NCBI GenBank assembly: GCA_013398955.1
Contig: VWPU01002063.1
Span: 124,001 to 188,000 of the forward strand
Length of the DNA stretch: 64,000 nt
Direction of reading: 5' to 3'
Source: Callaeas wilsoni
Lineage: Eukaryota; Chordata; Aves; Passeriformes; Callaeidae
A program made the translations under genes and the position numbers. The first letter of the stretch is position 1. Each line of letters begins with the position of its first letter. The notes under the pieces are model-generated. The model was not told where the DNA came from. It did not search any database and saw only the letters and a program-made list of their open reading frames with translations. Of the stretch, positions 41,104 through 53,400 are shown one piece after another.

Positions 41104-42013
41104 AAATCGTCAAATAATTTCAAAATTTCATCTTTCTATAAGGTTTTTAAAATATTGTTTTAAGTCCAAATCACAGCAATTCCCCTTCCTCCATCCAATT
41201 CAAAATTAGCATTAGGCAACAAATTGCTCATTGTCTGGCTTAACATGAGTGGTTGGCTCTCAATCTTGCATTCAGATCTCCAAGTCACTGTCTGATGGGG
41301 AATTTATTCCCCATCTGTTTCCATTTCTACACTGCGAGTTCAGCCTGGCACATGAGCCTGCTGCACAGTTGTGGGGTTTGTGATCCATATTTAATGCACC
41401 TAACTTGCAGTATTTAGCTGAGACTCCCCAATTAAGCAGAGTGGTGACCCTGGCCTCTCTCTGTAGTCAGTGCAGAAATGGGTTCACCTAGAAGGTGACT
41501 CTGCCCATGGAATATCTCAATTAAATGCCTAAAGAATAACTTCTCTAAGATCAAGCTGCTATGTGCTTTAAGCAGTTCCACTAAAAGAAACCTCGTTGGC
41601 TTACAGAGGCATGCTGGTAATGGGCTCATTGCCTTGTTAGGTCAGCCAGCAAACAGATGCTGGAGGTCCTTGGGGCTTAAGTACCAAGACAGCATTGTAC
41701 TTCTGGGGAGATCATGAATTTCAAGGGTGTGATGTGAGACATGAGACTGCAAAGTCATCCCCAAGCTGCATTTATTCCCCTGAAATGCTCAGTGTGTCAG
41801 ACCTGATTGCAGTTATAAAATGGAAATAATAGATAAAAAAGGTCAAACCATTTATTGAGGATTGACATTTACAGCAGTCAGGAATCTCCAGTTGTATACA
41901 GCTTTGTGTATATATGTCACTCCTATATGACACCATCCTGCTGAGGATCTCCAAACCACTGTTTCCTGCTGTACCTTGGTGACAGCAAGTTATATGTTGC
42001 TTCTTGTGTTTCT

Positions 42014-42095
42014 ACAGATGCCTAAACATAGACATGCAGAGTTAATTAACTTGCCCAAAGCTGCAGTACACATCTAGCAAAATGAAAATTCCCAA
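42014..42095 (+). mobile_element. MIR-like SINE core relic
   Basis: The segment runs ACAGATG, then AAAC, ATGCAGAG, TTAATTAACTTGCCCAAAG, GCA, ACAC and CTAG in the same order and spacing as the MIR core (fall-off of 'acagatgaggaaactgaggcacagagaggttaagtaacttgcccaaggtcacacagctag'). AACTTGCCCAAAG is the most diagnostic stretch. MIR-type core SINEs are ancient and survive at low copy in birds. The copy is heavily diverged and the ends are uncertain. Confidence 0.55.
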
Positions 42096-45000
42096 ATTCT
42101 CTCTGTGGCTTCAAAAGTCTTTAATCTTTTACTGTAATAAATTCTGTCAGAATATTTTTGTGAAATAAAACTGTTTGAAATTAACTGTTTTCATTGAAAG
42201 TTCAGTGTTAAAGCACCTGTGTCCTGATCCTGTTGCAGGCACAGGAGTTGTGCATTGGGTCATTTGTGGGTTGAGTGAAAGGCAGGAAAGTAAGTAAGAG
42301 CCCAGACAGGGATCCAGAAAGCAATTGCTACTTGTGCTGTGTCCAGGACCTGGACGCAAAGTGCTGCAGGAGCACCACACTGTGTGTGTGAAATAACCTT
42401 AGCAGCCATCCAGAGATCCGTAGGTGATCTTTGCCACTGAGATCTAAGGAGGAGGAAGGGAAAGGAGAAATACACACTCAGTTACATGCACAAACACCCA
42501 CAGCACATGCAGAGTAGGAGACACCTCAGACGGGCTGGCAACAGCAAAGTAATTAAAGGTACTGAGGCAGGAAGTGCCAAGCCACCCTCTCCAAGGGTAC
42601 AGAAGGTTTGCTAATGTCACTGCTCATGTCCCAAAGGTATCTTGCAATTCTGGTGTTTGTCTCTGATGCCCTCTGTGAGATTTACATTGCCCTGGTCTGT
42701 TTTCTCATTGCCTTAGTGGTGTGACTTTGAGAGCTGCGCCTTGAGATCGCTGTGCCTCAAGGAGACCCAGCACACCCCCAGTAAATGTGGTCCGCGGGGC
42801 TCTTTTCTTCCCACTGCTCATGCATTGCTGCAGAATCATTTCTCAGTGCTTTGAATTAACGGGTTCGTATGCTGGCACTAAGGATTTAAAGGGCCTTGTG
42901 CAGATAAACACAGTAGAATTTATAGAGCAAATACAACAGTAGTCTTGAAAGCATTGATAAAATGACCTATCATTGCATAACAGGTATTAGAACTCATGTT
43001 CCCTTTTCCCCCTTCCCGCTCCCAAATAGGAAGTGTTTTAGCATCTGGATAAGATGCCAAGAATTACAAGTCAATCCCAACTTCAAAAATTAAGAAAAAA
43101 AAATTTAGACTTTATGACACATGTCTTCTAAGTTACCTTAAATGCTTGCTTAGATAGCTTTTGAGATTAGTGTAAGAATAATAAACTGCTCTTTATATGG
43201 AACTTCCTGGCCGAGGACCTCTGGGCAGCTCCAGAATACCAGAACAAAGAATTTACAGCCCACTGACTCCTGGTGATGTTATTTTCAGATTCAGAATTTC
43301 AGATTCCTTTTGCCTTTATGACAACTTTTGGTGAAGAGGAGAAGCTGTCTACTGATCTTTTGGGTTCTGGAGTTACTCTTGATAGTGTGGTGCACATAGG
43401 TCAGGTAATGTAGCTTGAATTTGGACCTCTTACAGATCTGTGTCATGTCTCCTGTGCAGATCTGTTTTTCTGCTTATGCCATTGGTCAGAATAAATGGAG
43501 GGATGGGATCTGCCCTGGCTGCTGTAGGGGCTTTTCTTGGAGTGTCTCCAGTCTAATAAATCAGTGTCTTTCCTAGTCCATTTCTGATGGGATTCGGCAG
43601 CAGGTCAGCATCCTTAGGTAAAGAAAGGCTTCCTGAAGTGAGCAGCAGTCACAGAAAGTAAATTAATGGAAGCTGGCATCTGCTGATCTCTTTGACAATA
43701 AGGAATTTCACTGCCAACATTTAAAAATCATTGGAAATGGTCTCCGTTGGAAACCAGATTTCGACTTTCTGCCCTGGGCTGCCAGAAGTATTTCAGCATA
43801 AAATGCTAAAGTAAGTTGAACTTTCAATTATAATTTCAATGACTGTCTAGTGAAATGGATTAATGCTCTGGCACTGCACCTTTGAGGCTTTGGCTCGAAT
43901 CTTGTAGGATAAAAATCTGTCTGCTTTGACAGTTGAAAAGGTCAGAAGTGAAATAATGTCAGGTGGTCTTAGCCCAATTCAATGTCTCGATTAAGAAGTA
44001 GATGTAAAAGTTGTTGATGTGGGATATAATATCAGATCATTTTCAAAAATATAAATATTGTTATTTACATTTTGTCATCGAAATTAGATGCAGACAGCTG
44101 CATTTGGGAGAGCTGGAGCTTAGTTCACCGTTCAGGAGCACTGGATTGCAAAGTGAGCAAAATGCAGGTTGCAATATGCGGTACCTTAAGCACAGAAGCT
44201 TGATTTCAATCAACTTGAAATTGATTTCCTGATATTTGACTGTGTCAAGAATAGTTCACTTAAATATTTTTAAAGTTTAATTTGGAAATTTTTATTAGCT
44301 GAGAGTGTATAGAAAGACCATGTTTCTCCCACTGTTGAGGCAGGGCAAGAGGTCTCTTCAATTTACTTTTTGAAGCTGCTGCAATTCAATTCCTAAGCTT
44401 ATTAAATAGGATTGTGGTTAAGGAGCAAAATACGGATATTTGCAGAATGCATTTTTCTCTTATTTGAATACATACTTATATAATTTTATATGATGATAAT
44501 GTATAAATATAAATTGCTTCTCCAGACATCCCTGTGGAAAGGTCACTATGCAAAAATTTGTAGCAATATTAACAGGAATTTCTGCAGGGAAAAAGGAGCA
44601 AATGGGGGCTTGGGGCTGTGTGTCTCAGTGATGGGGACAGTGGCTAACAGAGCTCCAGAGCACCTCTGCTGCCTTTGATCCATGCCAGCCCCACTTGTCC
44701 CCAGCCCTCCTCACACGTCAGGCAGCCTTGGCACTGCTCCACAAGTGAAGTCGCAGATTTGCTTTGCTCGTTTCAGTAAGAAACACACATACAGGACAGT
44801 GCAAATTGAAAATCAGCCGTCATGGCATGCTACATAAATTACCCGGTTCTGCTTGGTAATCCATTACAGATGATTAAATAAATGAATGGTTGTGTCCTGT
44901 TCAGCACTGGTAAATCTTTGTTTTATTTAATTCCTTGTTCTGTGTGTGTGGGGTGGGTGTCATGGGATTTTTTCCAGTTGGGTTTCCATCTTAAGGCAAA

Positions 45001-45539
45001 GAAACCACAGTCTCCATGTGATCATGACGCAGTGCAAGAGCTGCCGGCACTGTCCATATGTTGTAAAGATTAATTGGCATTCAGTTAGGCCCCATAAAAC
45101 AGGGCATTAGCCTCTGCTTTGCCTTCAGTTCATGTAGTGGGCACAGACAAAAGTCTGTTTCTGACGGGTAACATGTACTTTTTAGCAGGCTGATCCTCCC
45201 AGCTGCAAAACCTTAGAAGAGTTTCAGAGATTCAGGTGCTGCTTAATGTGGGGCAGTCGTAACACGGTCTTGCTTTGCTCTGCTGAGATCTGCTAAGTGG
45301 GGCCTTGGGGACGCTTGAAACCACAGAATTATCTTTTATTTGTTCTATAGATTTTTCTGACCAAAAAAAATGTAATACATCACCATCTTCACCCTTCCAA
45401 GACGTGTGGTTGAATTGTAGTGTGGACTCAGAGGGCCGTCGATGTTGCCCGTGGTGGGTGCCGGGGGGCAGAGGCCGAGTGTCCCCACTGCAAACCATTA
45501 TTTATACAGGAACAAAGTGGTAATTTTGCAACTATCACA

Positions 45540-46200
45540 GCTCAAATATGGGGCCGTTTCACTGGTAATAAAACTATTACTCTGTAACTGTTTACTTATC
45601 AGGAGACCATTATGTGATTGATGACCTGAAAATGGAGGTTATCTTTCAATTCATTTGAAATGCAAACTGACTAGAAAATCTATAGTTATTGCGTCGTATT
45701 TTTAAGCAAAATCAGGCACCTACATTGACTTCCTATTTACATTTCTTTGAGAAGAAAAATCACATAAAAGCTATCAAGAAACACATTTCACAGCAGGCAA
45801 ATTAATTGGTTTTACTGTATTTGAATGGAGGGTTTGTCAAATAAAACATGCCATGACAGTTAATAGTGTCATTTAGAGGCAGAAAATTATTGGCTTATTT
45901 GTTATTGGATAAAAGGAAGGCAAACACTTTGTATTAGGAAGTTTTAATGTGTTTAAAATCCTCATTAGGGATTTATGGACATTCTTGCTTAGCATAGCGC
46001 CTCATTAATTTGAGGCTAAACAGTTACTTCTGTGTTTCAATTGCAATTTTTTTTCCCTTTTCTTTAATTAGATCTCGCATTAGAGTTTGGTCTCTACACC
46101 ACTGGAGATGTAGAATTAATTAATGTGATTTATAAATCTAATGGAAGTGAGTTATTCTTAGATATCTTTTCATTTTAGTGAGCAGTTTAACTGCATACAG
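45540..46200. other. Candidate conserved noncoding element with an embedded exon-like segment
   Basis: This is AT-rich, complex sequence with TTAATTAG, GAATTAATTAATG, CCTCATTAATTTGAGG and related TAAT cores. It contains a 75-nt segment (46072-46146) with good splice-like borders. The regulatory reading and the exon reading compete. The motif density favours regulatory DNA. No repeat is recognised. Confidence 0.3.
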
Positions 46201-49200
46201 CATAAGTGCACACAGATCTAAGAGATTTGGGGAGCTCAGGAAAAGTATGCAACTTCTGCATTGAATACATTTAGCAGTGTCCCTTGGCATTAATAGATCA
46301 AAGCATTTTAATTAGAAATGTAACTAAAAGAGAGGCCATGAAGATCCCATTCAAAATCAGATTTTCCTTGTTCTAAGTTCCGTACTGTCCAAAAAGTGTT
46401 ATTTAACTCCCCTTTTGTAGATAACCATGACATTCAGTGGCAGTTGGGATAATTGCTTGTCTTACTATTTAATGAGCATAAGATCTGGTTCTTAATGTAG
46501 TCTGAGTTTGGATGCAATCACAATAAAAACATATTCATTGTACTGCTTTGTATTAATAAAAGGAAGATATCTTTTATTTCCTATAAGAATTTAATTTATT
46601 TTATTGACGTTTGTGTTAAAAATGTATCTGTGTAGACTAGTTGTGCTAACAGGTTGGTATTTAAACTCTAAGATATTTCCAAATGCATTTGTTTCCCCCA
46701 GAGCAGGAACAGGTCCTTGCCCTTGTAATTCTGGCCCTCTATTTTAAAGAGAGCCTGAGGTCATGACTTGCAAGTTGTGGCTGTGGTGGAAGGATGTATG
46801 AAAACAACTAATTTGCAAACAAGCTTTGAGCAATTAGTTTGGGTCCCAGCACTGGCCTTGCAGCTGTGCAAACTGCTGTACAAATTATACCCAGGAGTAC
46901 ATTTTTCTGTGAGGACATTCATACCTGCTTTAAAAAGCAGAAGTGAAACAGGTAACCAACACAACCACCCACTGTATCCTTGTAGCCACAGTAGAGGTAT
47001 TGTCAGATGGAAATACACATTTAAGAAGGTTCCTCTTTAAAACCTCCAAAGAAATGTTACAGTCTGAATTCACGGGGTCAAATAATGCTTCAGGTTACAC
47101 TGATGCAACTTCACTGACATCGGGGGAGTTTTAGTCCCATCGCCAAGGCCACAGTCTGACCTGCTGACTTTGCTACTATATTAGCAGGAATTTACACAGC
47201 TCCTGCCTGGTGCTGCTCTTGTGCTGGCACATACTGGGAACTGACACCACGTTCCACTAATGTGAAATAGATTTAAAGGAGATCCAATTCCACCTTATAT
47301 TAAATTTAGACAGCTGTGTCTGTACAGTAAAGGGATTTTGCATGATTTCCAAGAGGTTCTACTCAAAGGGTTACACTGAGAATAAATATAGTGTCTAATT
47401 TCCATCCCCCTAACTGGGGGCAAATGGACTTGTAAGCCAAGCTCCCTTCATGCCTTTTATACTGCTTCATTGTCTTAGGAGAAGTTAAATTTCATTCACA
47501 CCAGCAAAAGTAAGACAAGAAACAGACACTTGATCATTATTTCTGCCACACTATATATCTCACCGCAGCAGAGGGTTGCACAGTCTGTTAGTCAGGCTTT
47601 GATGTTTCAAGTGGACAAGTGCACAGTGGCATTTTAGGTCAAGGCGCCTTTTATCATCACTTTAGTGGAAATGTATATGGTAACATCTTCCAGAATAAGG
47701 TGAAAATGCCAAGGCACACAAGAAAATGTATGTATTTTATGTAAGTAAATAAGTACTTGAAGTTATTAGAGAAGGAGGAACAGAAAGAGAGGAAGGAAGA
47801 AAAAGAAGTTTGACATTCCAAATTTCCTTGCTCTTTGTCAGTATTAAATGGTTGTAATAGCGTTTATGCAAGCCAGTGTTTTGGTCATAAATTAAGTACT
47901 GCAAAAGCCACTTTTCTTGGGGCCTGGCTTGATACTGACATTATCAGATACTCTGGTATTGTCATTATGGTGAGTTTCTAAAATACTGCACTCAGAATAT
48001 TCCATAAGTAAAATGTGCAGCCTTACCTACATTAAGAAACTCCCAGGAGACCTTGAAGTGAGAGATCACTTTATCAGTCTTCTCTCTGTAATAGAGTTTG
48101 GCAATTTACTGCATGAAAATAATGGTGAACCATTGAGTTTAAATTGAACATCAGCATATTGTGCTTTCATGGAGACTGTTTCATGCTGATCAACACTGAA
48201 ATGGTGTTGTTAAAAGGAAACGCCAAAGAAATGAAAAAAGAAAAAAAGGAACTAAATTCAACACATACTGAGAAGAACAAGAAAAGTATAATTGTTACAT
48301 CCAGGTCAGTCTGGTTTAAAAGTTGCTGTAGCAGAACTCAATGCCAGTGAAAAAACATTGTCCTTGTAGTTGGGCTTGCTCAGATTGGTAAAAAAGATTG
48401 TTGTAAGCTGAGTTCTTTGTAGGGAGATGAAATTGAATGGCTTTCAGTGCGGGGTTAGTCACCCCTCCTGGTGTGACTGCACAGGTTTGTCTGGCTCTTG
48501 GTGACTGGAGAGGAGCATACGAGAGTCACTGGCTTTTGTATGAAACTAAAGGTACCACTGTGGGCAGCTTTGGCTTCGGAACTAGAGACCTTTTGGGATG
48601 TCACTAAAATCAGTGTGAGTCTGATTCAGTCATGTTTTGGACCACACTAGTAAGTTGTTTTTCGTAGCTAAGGTGCTTTACTTGGGGGAAAAGGCATAAA
48701 CTTCTCCAGGCACCACTGGAAGAGCAGCTCTGACTGCAGGCCAAGATGCCTTAGCTTAACAAATGAATTAACTCACTCCTTAAAACTCTTTCGTGTTTTC
48801 AGGTTCTCCAGTAAATGCATATTTTACACAGCTTCTGCAGTATTTGTATTAAAGAGCACAGGAGCAGCGTTCTGTATTTTGGTTTAGGCAATAGTTTTTT
48901 CTTTCTCTCCTAATTTTTTGTGTATGTAAAAAGTATGTATTTCCACAGACATTTTAATAAGCCCCAGGAGATATTTCTGGGGTTAAAATAATGGGGAATG
49001 TAGTCTTCTCATGGTATTTTGGTTCCAGGATGGTGGAGGCACTAAAAGAAAACAGTGGATAGACATTATTTAGGACCCACAAATGGCTCCCTTGAAAATG
49101 AATAAGCCTGTGAAAAACACATGTATGTATTTGAATACCAAGGGAGCAATTTTGGTTGGTTTTTTTTTAATACCACCATGTTTGACTTCATTCAGTTTCC

Positions 49201-49730
49201 TCCAAAATGCAAACATACAGCCCTAAAGTATGTTGGTGATATCTCCACAAATATCAAATACACCAGAAAAAACCTACCATCAGGGTGCGATATTCATTCC
49301 TTGCTCTTCCGCTGCTCCCATTCTTACACATTTTCACCAAGGTTAGTAAGGAAGAGCCAAGAGCCTCCCAGCTAGTGAGATTAGTTGGCATCTCTTCCAG
49401 GTGTCTTTAACATGAGTGACACTTTTTGGACGCGGTATTGAGATAGGAAGCAGAATCATGAGCTGTGAAACAATCCAAGGAGGTTCGAGCAGTTGCCTCT
49501 GAGCAGCGGTGTGAACTTTACTTGAAGTAAATGTGGAACAGTCTTCTCAGGAAGAGAAATGTGTAGTCAGATGGCAGCTGAGGGGAATGCTGGGAGCCAT
49601 TAAAGTGGGGAAATGAAGCCTGAGTGTGCAAGAAAATACTGATGGCAGTCAAAGGAAAGGGTGCCTATGCCAAGTGCAGGTGAAGTGTTGCATGTTCTTC
49701 GATTTATAATGAGTGTATTACAAGAAATGA
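46201..49730. other. Noncoding sequence, no gene seen
   Basis: This is AT-rich unique sequence with one purine tract. No exon-like segment with both splice borders was noticed. Confidence 0.7.
47768..47808 (+). repeat. GA-rich purine tract
   Basis: About 40 bases of GAAGGAGGAA-type sequence, broken by a single C near 47781. It is low complexity with no visible gene. Confidence 0.75.
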
Positions 49731-49790
49731 ACCATAGGTTCATACAGGTTGGAAGGATGTTCAAAGATCATCTAGCCCAATGTGTTGGAT
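49731..49790 (-). mobile_element. Short CR1 3'-end fragment, minus orientation
   Basis: The plus strand reads ATAGGTTCATACAGGTTGG and continues through GGAAGGATGTTCAAAGATCA and TCTAGCCCAA. This is the CR1 3' terminal pattern (hinge between the octamers and the 'TTGGAAGGGACCTTAAAGATCATCTAG' type segment) on the reverse strand. Only about 50-60 bases are recognisable and the octamers are degraded, so this is an older copy than the one at 3915. No coding remnant is visible. Confidence 0.75.
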
Positions 49791-50195
49791 CTGGAAACTC
49801 TGCTATTCTTAGTACTGCCCCATCCATTTCCCACTTGTATTCATCAGAAAAAATCAGAAAAACCAAGCACTCTCTGTTAATGAGAGCTGAAGGCACTCAG
49901 AGGACAAGGCTTCTGCTGACTGTCCTCATTTTGCTGTTTCTGGTTTTCTAAGTGTTTTCCTCTTATCACTGTGTGGTGCACACTGGAAATGATCAATCAA
50001 GGCTCGTGCACAGGATCTTTTCATGCTGGCAAGTGAAAAATCAATTTGTGTTCGAAGGAGTAAACAGTAGCATGAGCTTCATTTCCCCAGAGTCAAAATG
50101 GATTCCTTGATAAAGGAGATGACAAAGAAAGCTGAGCTCTTGATGTATAAGCACATAGGTGCTCATGTGCAAGAAATGAGTGGGCTCCTACATTC

Positions 50196-50226
50196 ATTTT
50201 ACCATATTTTACCATTTTACCATACA
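50196..50226 (+). repeat. Short tandem repeat of ATTTTACC(AT)
   Basis: Three adjacent copies of ATTTTACC separated by AT or nothing. This is probably a slippage product. Confidence 0.8.
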
Positions 50227-51652
50227 CTTACCTTTTCAATAAAACAAAGATAGGAAGAAGAGATTACTTGTTGAATGCCAATTGTGCGTCAATAGAACCA
50301 GGGGGATTGTTCATGAACAGTTTATCCAGATGAAAATGTAGTCAGTCAGTTCTGGCAAAGACATTATTCATGGTGTATTTCTGCTTTATGGCACTACATT
50401 TGAATTTTCAGAACTATTCTCACAAGTCTGTTGGAAGATTGTGTTGCTAACATTTCTGAGAAATGTCTGATGTTGGATGTAAATTACAGGGAAAAAAGTC
50501 TTTATATGATATTTCTGTGCCACGAAAACAAAATCTGATCTCATGCAGGTTATAAATTGTCCAGGAGGTAAGAGTAGTCAAGGAACTGTAGAATGAATAA
50601 GTGGAAGGTTAGACCAACGTGACTCATCAGATATTGTAACCATTCACCCAATGTCATTTGATCTGTGTAACATTAAAGGCTATATTCCCTCACTCTTAGA
50701 TTTCTGCCCTCCTTCCCTCCCTTTAAAGTTCAGCACTGAGCCACCCAAGCCATACATTAAACCTTTGGTTCCACATCATTTAAGCTCTCTCCTCTCTCCT
50801 GTGAGACCGAAAAGTGAAGAAAGCTGTTGAATACTGGCTTGTATTAGGTGGAATATTTTGACCATCTGACCTTTCCTTTTTTCTTTTTTCTTTTTTTTCT
50901 TTCTTTTTTTAGCAAGCAATATTTAAAATAAACATGAAGCGTTTTGATGCAAAAGAGGTTTGCCAGATTAAAAGGAAATTGGAAGATGAGTTCAGTGTAG
51001 CATGTAGCTGTTGTGAAATCTCCTTGCTTTGATTGAAGTTTTACTACCTCAGGACGTCTGTCTGCAGCTTATGTAGCATTCACTGTTCTTCAGTCTGGGG
51101 TTTGAGAATGCACTGCTGGCCGAGAGAAGAGCTCATGATGTGAATTGCAACCACTCGGTCTTGCGGAAGCCAGATTCCTGGAATCTGTCCTTTCAGCTGA
51201 GTTAGACCATGCTGCTCATAAAGGAAGAAAAGCACCAAAAGCCTGCACAAGTGCAAGCTGTGCCCTCCTTTTTAGACCCTGATTAGTGATGAAAGCTGAA
51301 GAGGAGAAAGACAGGGCATGGAGAATCACATAATGGGTCCTAAAATGCTTGATTTTTATTAGATTAGGAAAGTAGTAGTATGGGATGAATGTCCAGTCTT
51401 GACTAAACTACTGGAGGAACGTGGCAGTTTATTAATGGCAATTCTAATAACAATTTGTTCTAGCGCTAGCACTTGAGAAAGTGATGAATATTGTATCTGC
51501 TCTGTTTCATTCTGTCCCCATGAATCTGTGCTTGGATGCCGTGGTGTGCCATGTGGGCCCGCTCACACTTGTTAGCTGAACGCAAGTGTTTATGGACAAT
51601 TAAACTAGCAATTTTTAATTCACACTTTGAAAGGTTGAGGGGTTGTTTTTTC

Positions 51653-51665
51653 TTTTTTTTTTTTT
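51653..51665 (+). repeat. T13 homopolymer
   Basis: Thirteen consecutive T residues, preceded by GTTTTTTC. The sequence after the next AG (about 51678) has early stops, so this is not a useful acceptor for a coding exon. Confidence 0.85.
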
Positions 51666-52984
51666 CTGTTTTCAAGGCAGACTAAATTCTAATAGATCTG
51701 TGCCTTTCAAGTCTCTTAGAATGTGCAACTGCAGCATGAATTTAGAAAAATGGTCTCGTTTCTTTAGAAATCCATTAATAGTAATGTACTGAAAGACTCT
51801 TACATTGATCTTCTCTCTGATAGCCATGTTGTAATAATTATTCTTTTAATGTTTGCATCAATCTAAATGTTTTCCTCTTTGTGCTCGCTCCTGCTTGGAT
51901 CTCCCTATATGACAATCACAGCACTTTGACATCTTGCATTACTATAATACCAGTGATTCAAAAGAAAGCAATGCCAAAGGGAACAAAAGTTCTGTCAAGC
52001 CATTAAAATCTTCTTTGCCATTAACACAATTAAATTGATGCATGAGCATTTAAAGTTATTAGCAAGTGCTGCCAGCAGAAGCTGGTTGCAATTGCATAAT
52101 ATATAGTGGGCTTTATTAAAGTAAAATTGTATGTTTATTGTTATTATCATCATTAGTTCTGAAGTAACATAAACTTAAACAGGGCTGTGAATTGGGAGAA
52201 GACTGTGAGACAACCAACAACATGCTCTGTCCTGTATTAATAGTCAGGGACACAGTCATCACTTTTCTAAGCAAGGAAATACATGTGGTGCCTTGGCTAA
52301 CCATTACAGCTGGCATGTGTAATGGTAGGGGAGGGTGTTCAATAAAGAGAGCTTCTGTACCTCTGCTGCTCTCACTCTTCCCAGTCTGACTCACTCAGCT
52401 GGATTTTGGGCTGCTCCTGTTTCTGTGGTGAGAAATTTTGTGGTTGATGTGTACACTGTAAGCTTATTGGAGGACTGTTTGTTTTGTTTTCTCATATTCC
52501 AACATACTGGCTTTCCAACGAAGAAAATGAGGCGTGTATTAGAGACACGTGTTCTGTCCCACTGCACAGTGCAGTAATACCCCTGCTTGCTAACCTTTTG
52601 ATTAACCATATTCCTCACTGAATGGGGAGCTGGTATGAGGAGTGGAAAACACAGATGAGCAGAGTACTTAAAAGTATTGAGAGGGAAAAAAGTGATTTAA
52701 GTGAAAGGTAGGGAGATGAAGGAAGTCCCATGAAGTCCAAGGCCTGTAGTGTAAGGGTGGACTGCATGCCTGTTGCAATTCATGCTGACCACCCACTGAC
52801 AGTTCTCAGCCAGGCTTGTTAGGTAATTTGAGCTGAGTAGAAACTGGGGACAAAAGGTAAGGCTCTTTTTTTGGTTGTTTGACAGTTTTAAGGTGATATT
52901 GTGGAAAATGATAATCTATAATAGCTAAAAATCACTAATACCTCGGTGGTGTAGTCCTGTTCACTTGGGTAATCCTTTACCAAG

Positions 52985-53400
52985 ACACTGATGAACTGTT
53001 GGGAATTCAGAGAACAGTGATGAAATAAGCCAAAGGGGAGGAAAATCTTGTTTATCAAGAAAAAAGGTAAAAATAAACAGTATTTGAGAAAAGTGGAGTA
53101 TAATTCTGCATGTCTGTGTATGGTGTAAATGTGAAGGGAAGTAATTAATTACTTCAGGTAGTGGGAAGAGCTCTACAGAAAAGCTGAGGTGACACTGAAA
53201 ACAAAATTTTAACCATTATAAAGAAAGTACTACATAGTTTACAACACTCCATATTTGATTAAGGGAAGGAATGGGAGACCCATTTCCCTATCATTTTTGG
53301 GTCAGACTAGCCATAGTACTAGAAGATATGGGGAAAATCTGCTACATTAGCAGAGCATGAGCTTGGTGATCTAAGAGGTCTCTGTGGTCTTTGACTTCTG
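52985..53400 (+). mobile_element. Very old CR1/L3-like LINE relic, plus orientation
   Basis: Several phrases in order resemble the 3' half of CR1/L3 ORF2 and its UTR. They are AGTGATGAAATAAGCCAAAG then GGGAGGAAAATCTTGTTTAT (compare the 'aaaatgatcaaagggatggaaaatcttgcttatgagg' region of the family), then TTTGAGAAAAGTGGAGT, and at the far end TTGGTGATCTAAGAGGTCTC, which resembles the 'gatgatctcagaggtctttt' segment just before the CR1 end. The order and spacing fit, but divergence is high and the match is by eye. The boundaries are approximate. Confidence 0.45.

Larger units (their letters stand above)
32901..45539. other. Long noncoding stretch, no gene supported
   Basis: This is unique sequence with GC-rich patches at about 33400-33760, 35950-36650, 37980-38160 and 39250-40180. 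Open frames in these patches (up to about 147 codons without requiring ATG) overlap on opposite strands and match no family I recognise. A MIR-like relic, a T16 run and a G-tract cluster are listed separately. No other transposon is recognised. Confidence 0.7.
49791..52984. other. Noncoding sequence with one strong acceptor-like tract
   Basis: The sequence is mainly AT-rich. The pyrimidine tract at 50870-50910 followed by AG and a 39-codon open frame is discussed among the findings. About 51990-52120 is a complex AT-rich patch with TTAACACAATTAAATTGATG and GCAATTGCATAAT motifs and enhancer-like texture. Otherwise I see nothing. Confidence 0.65.
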
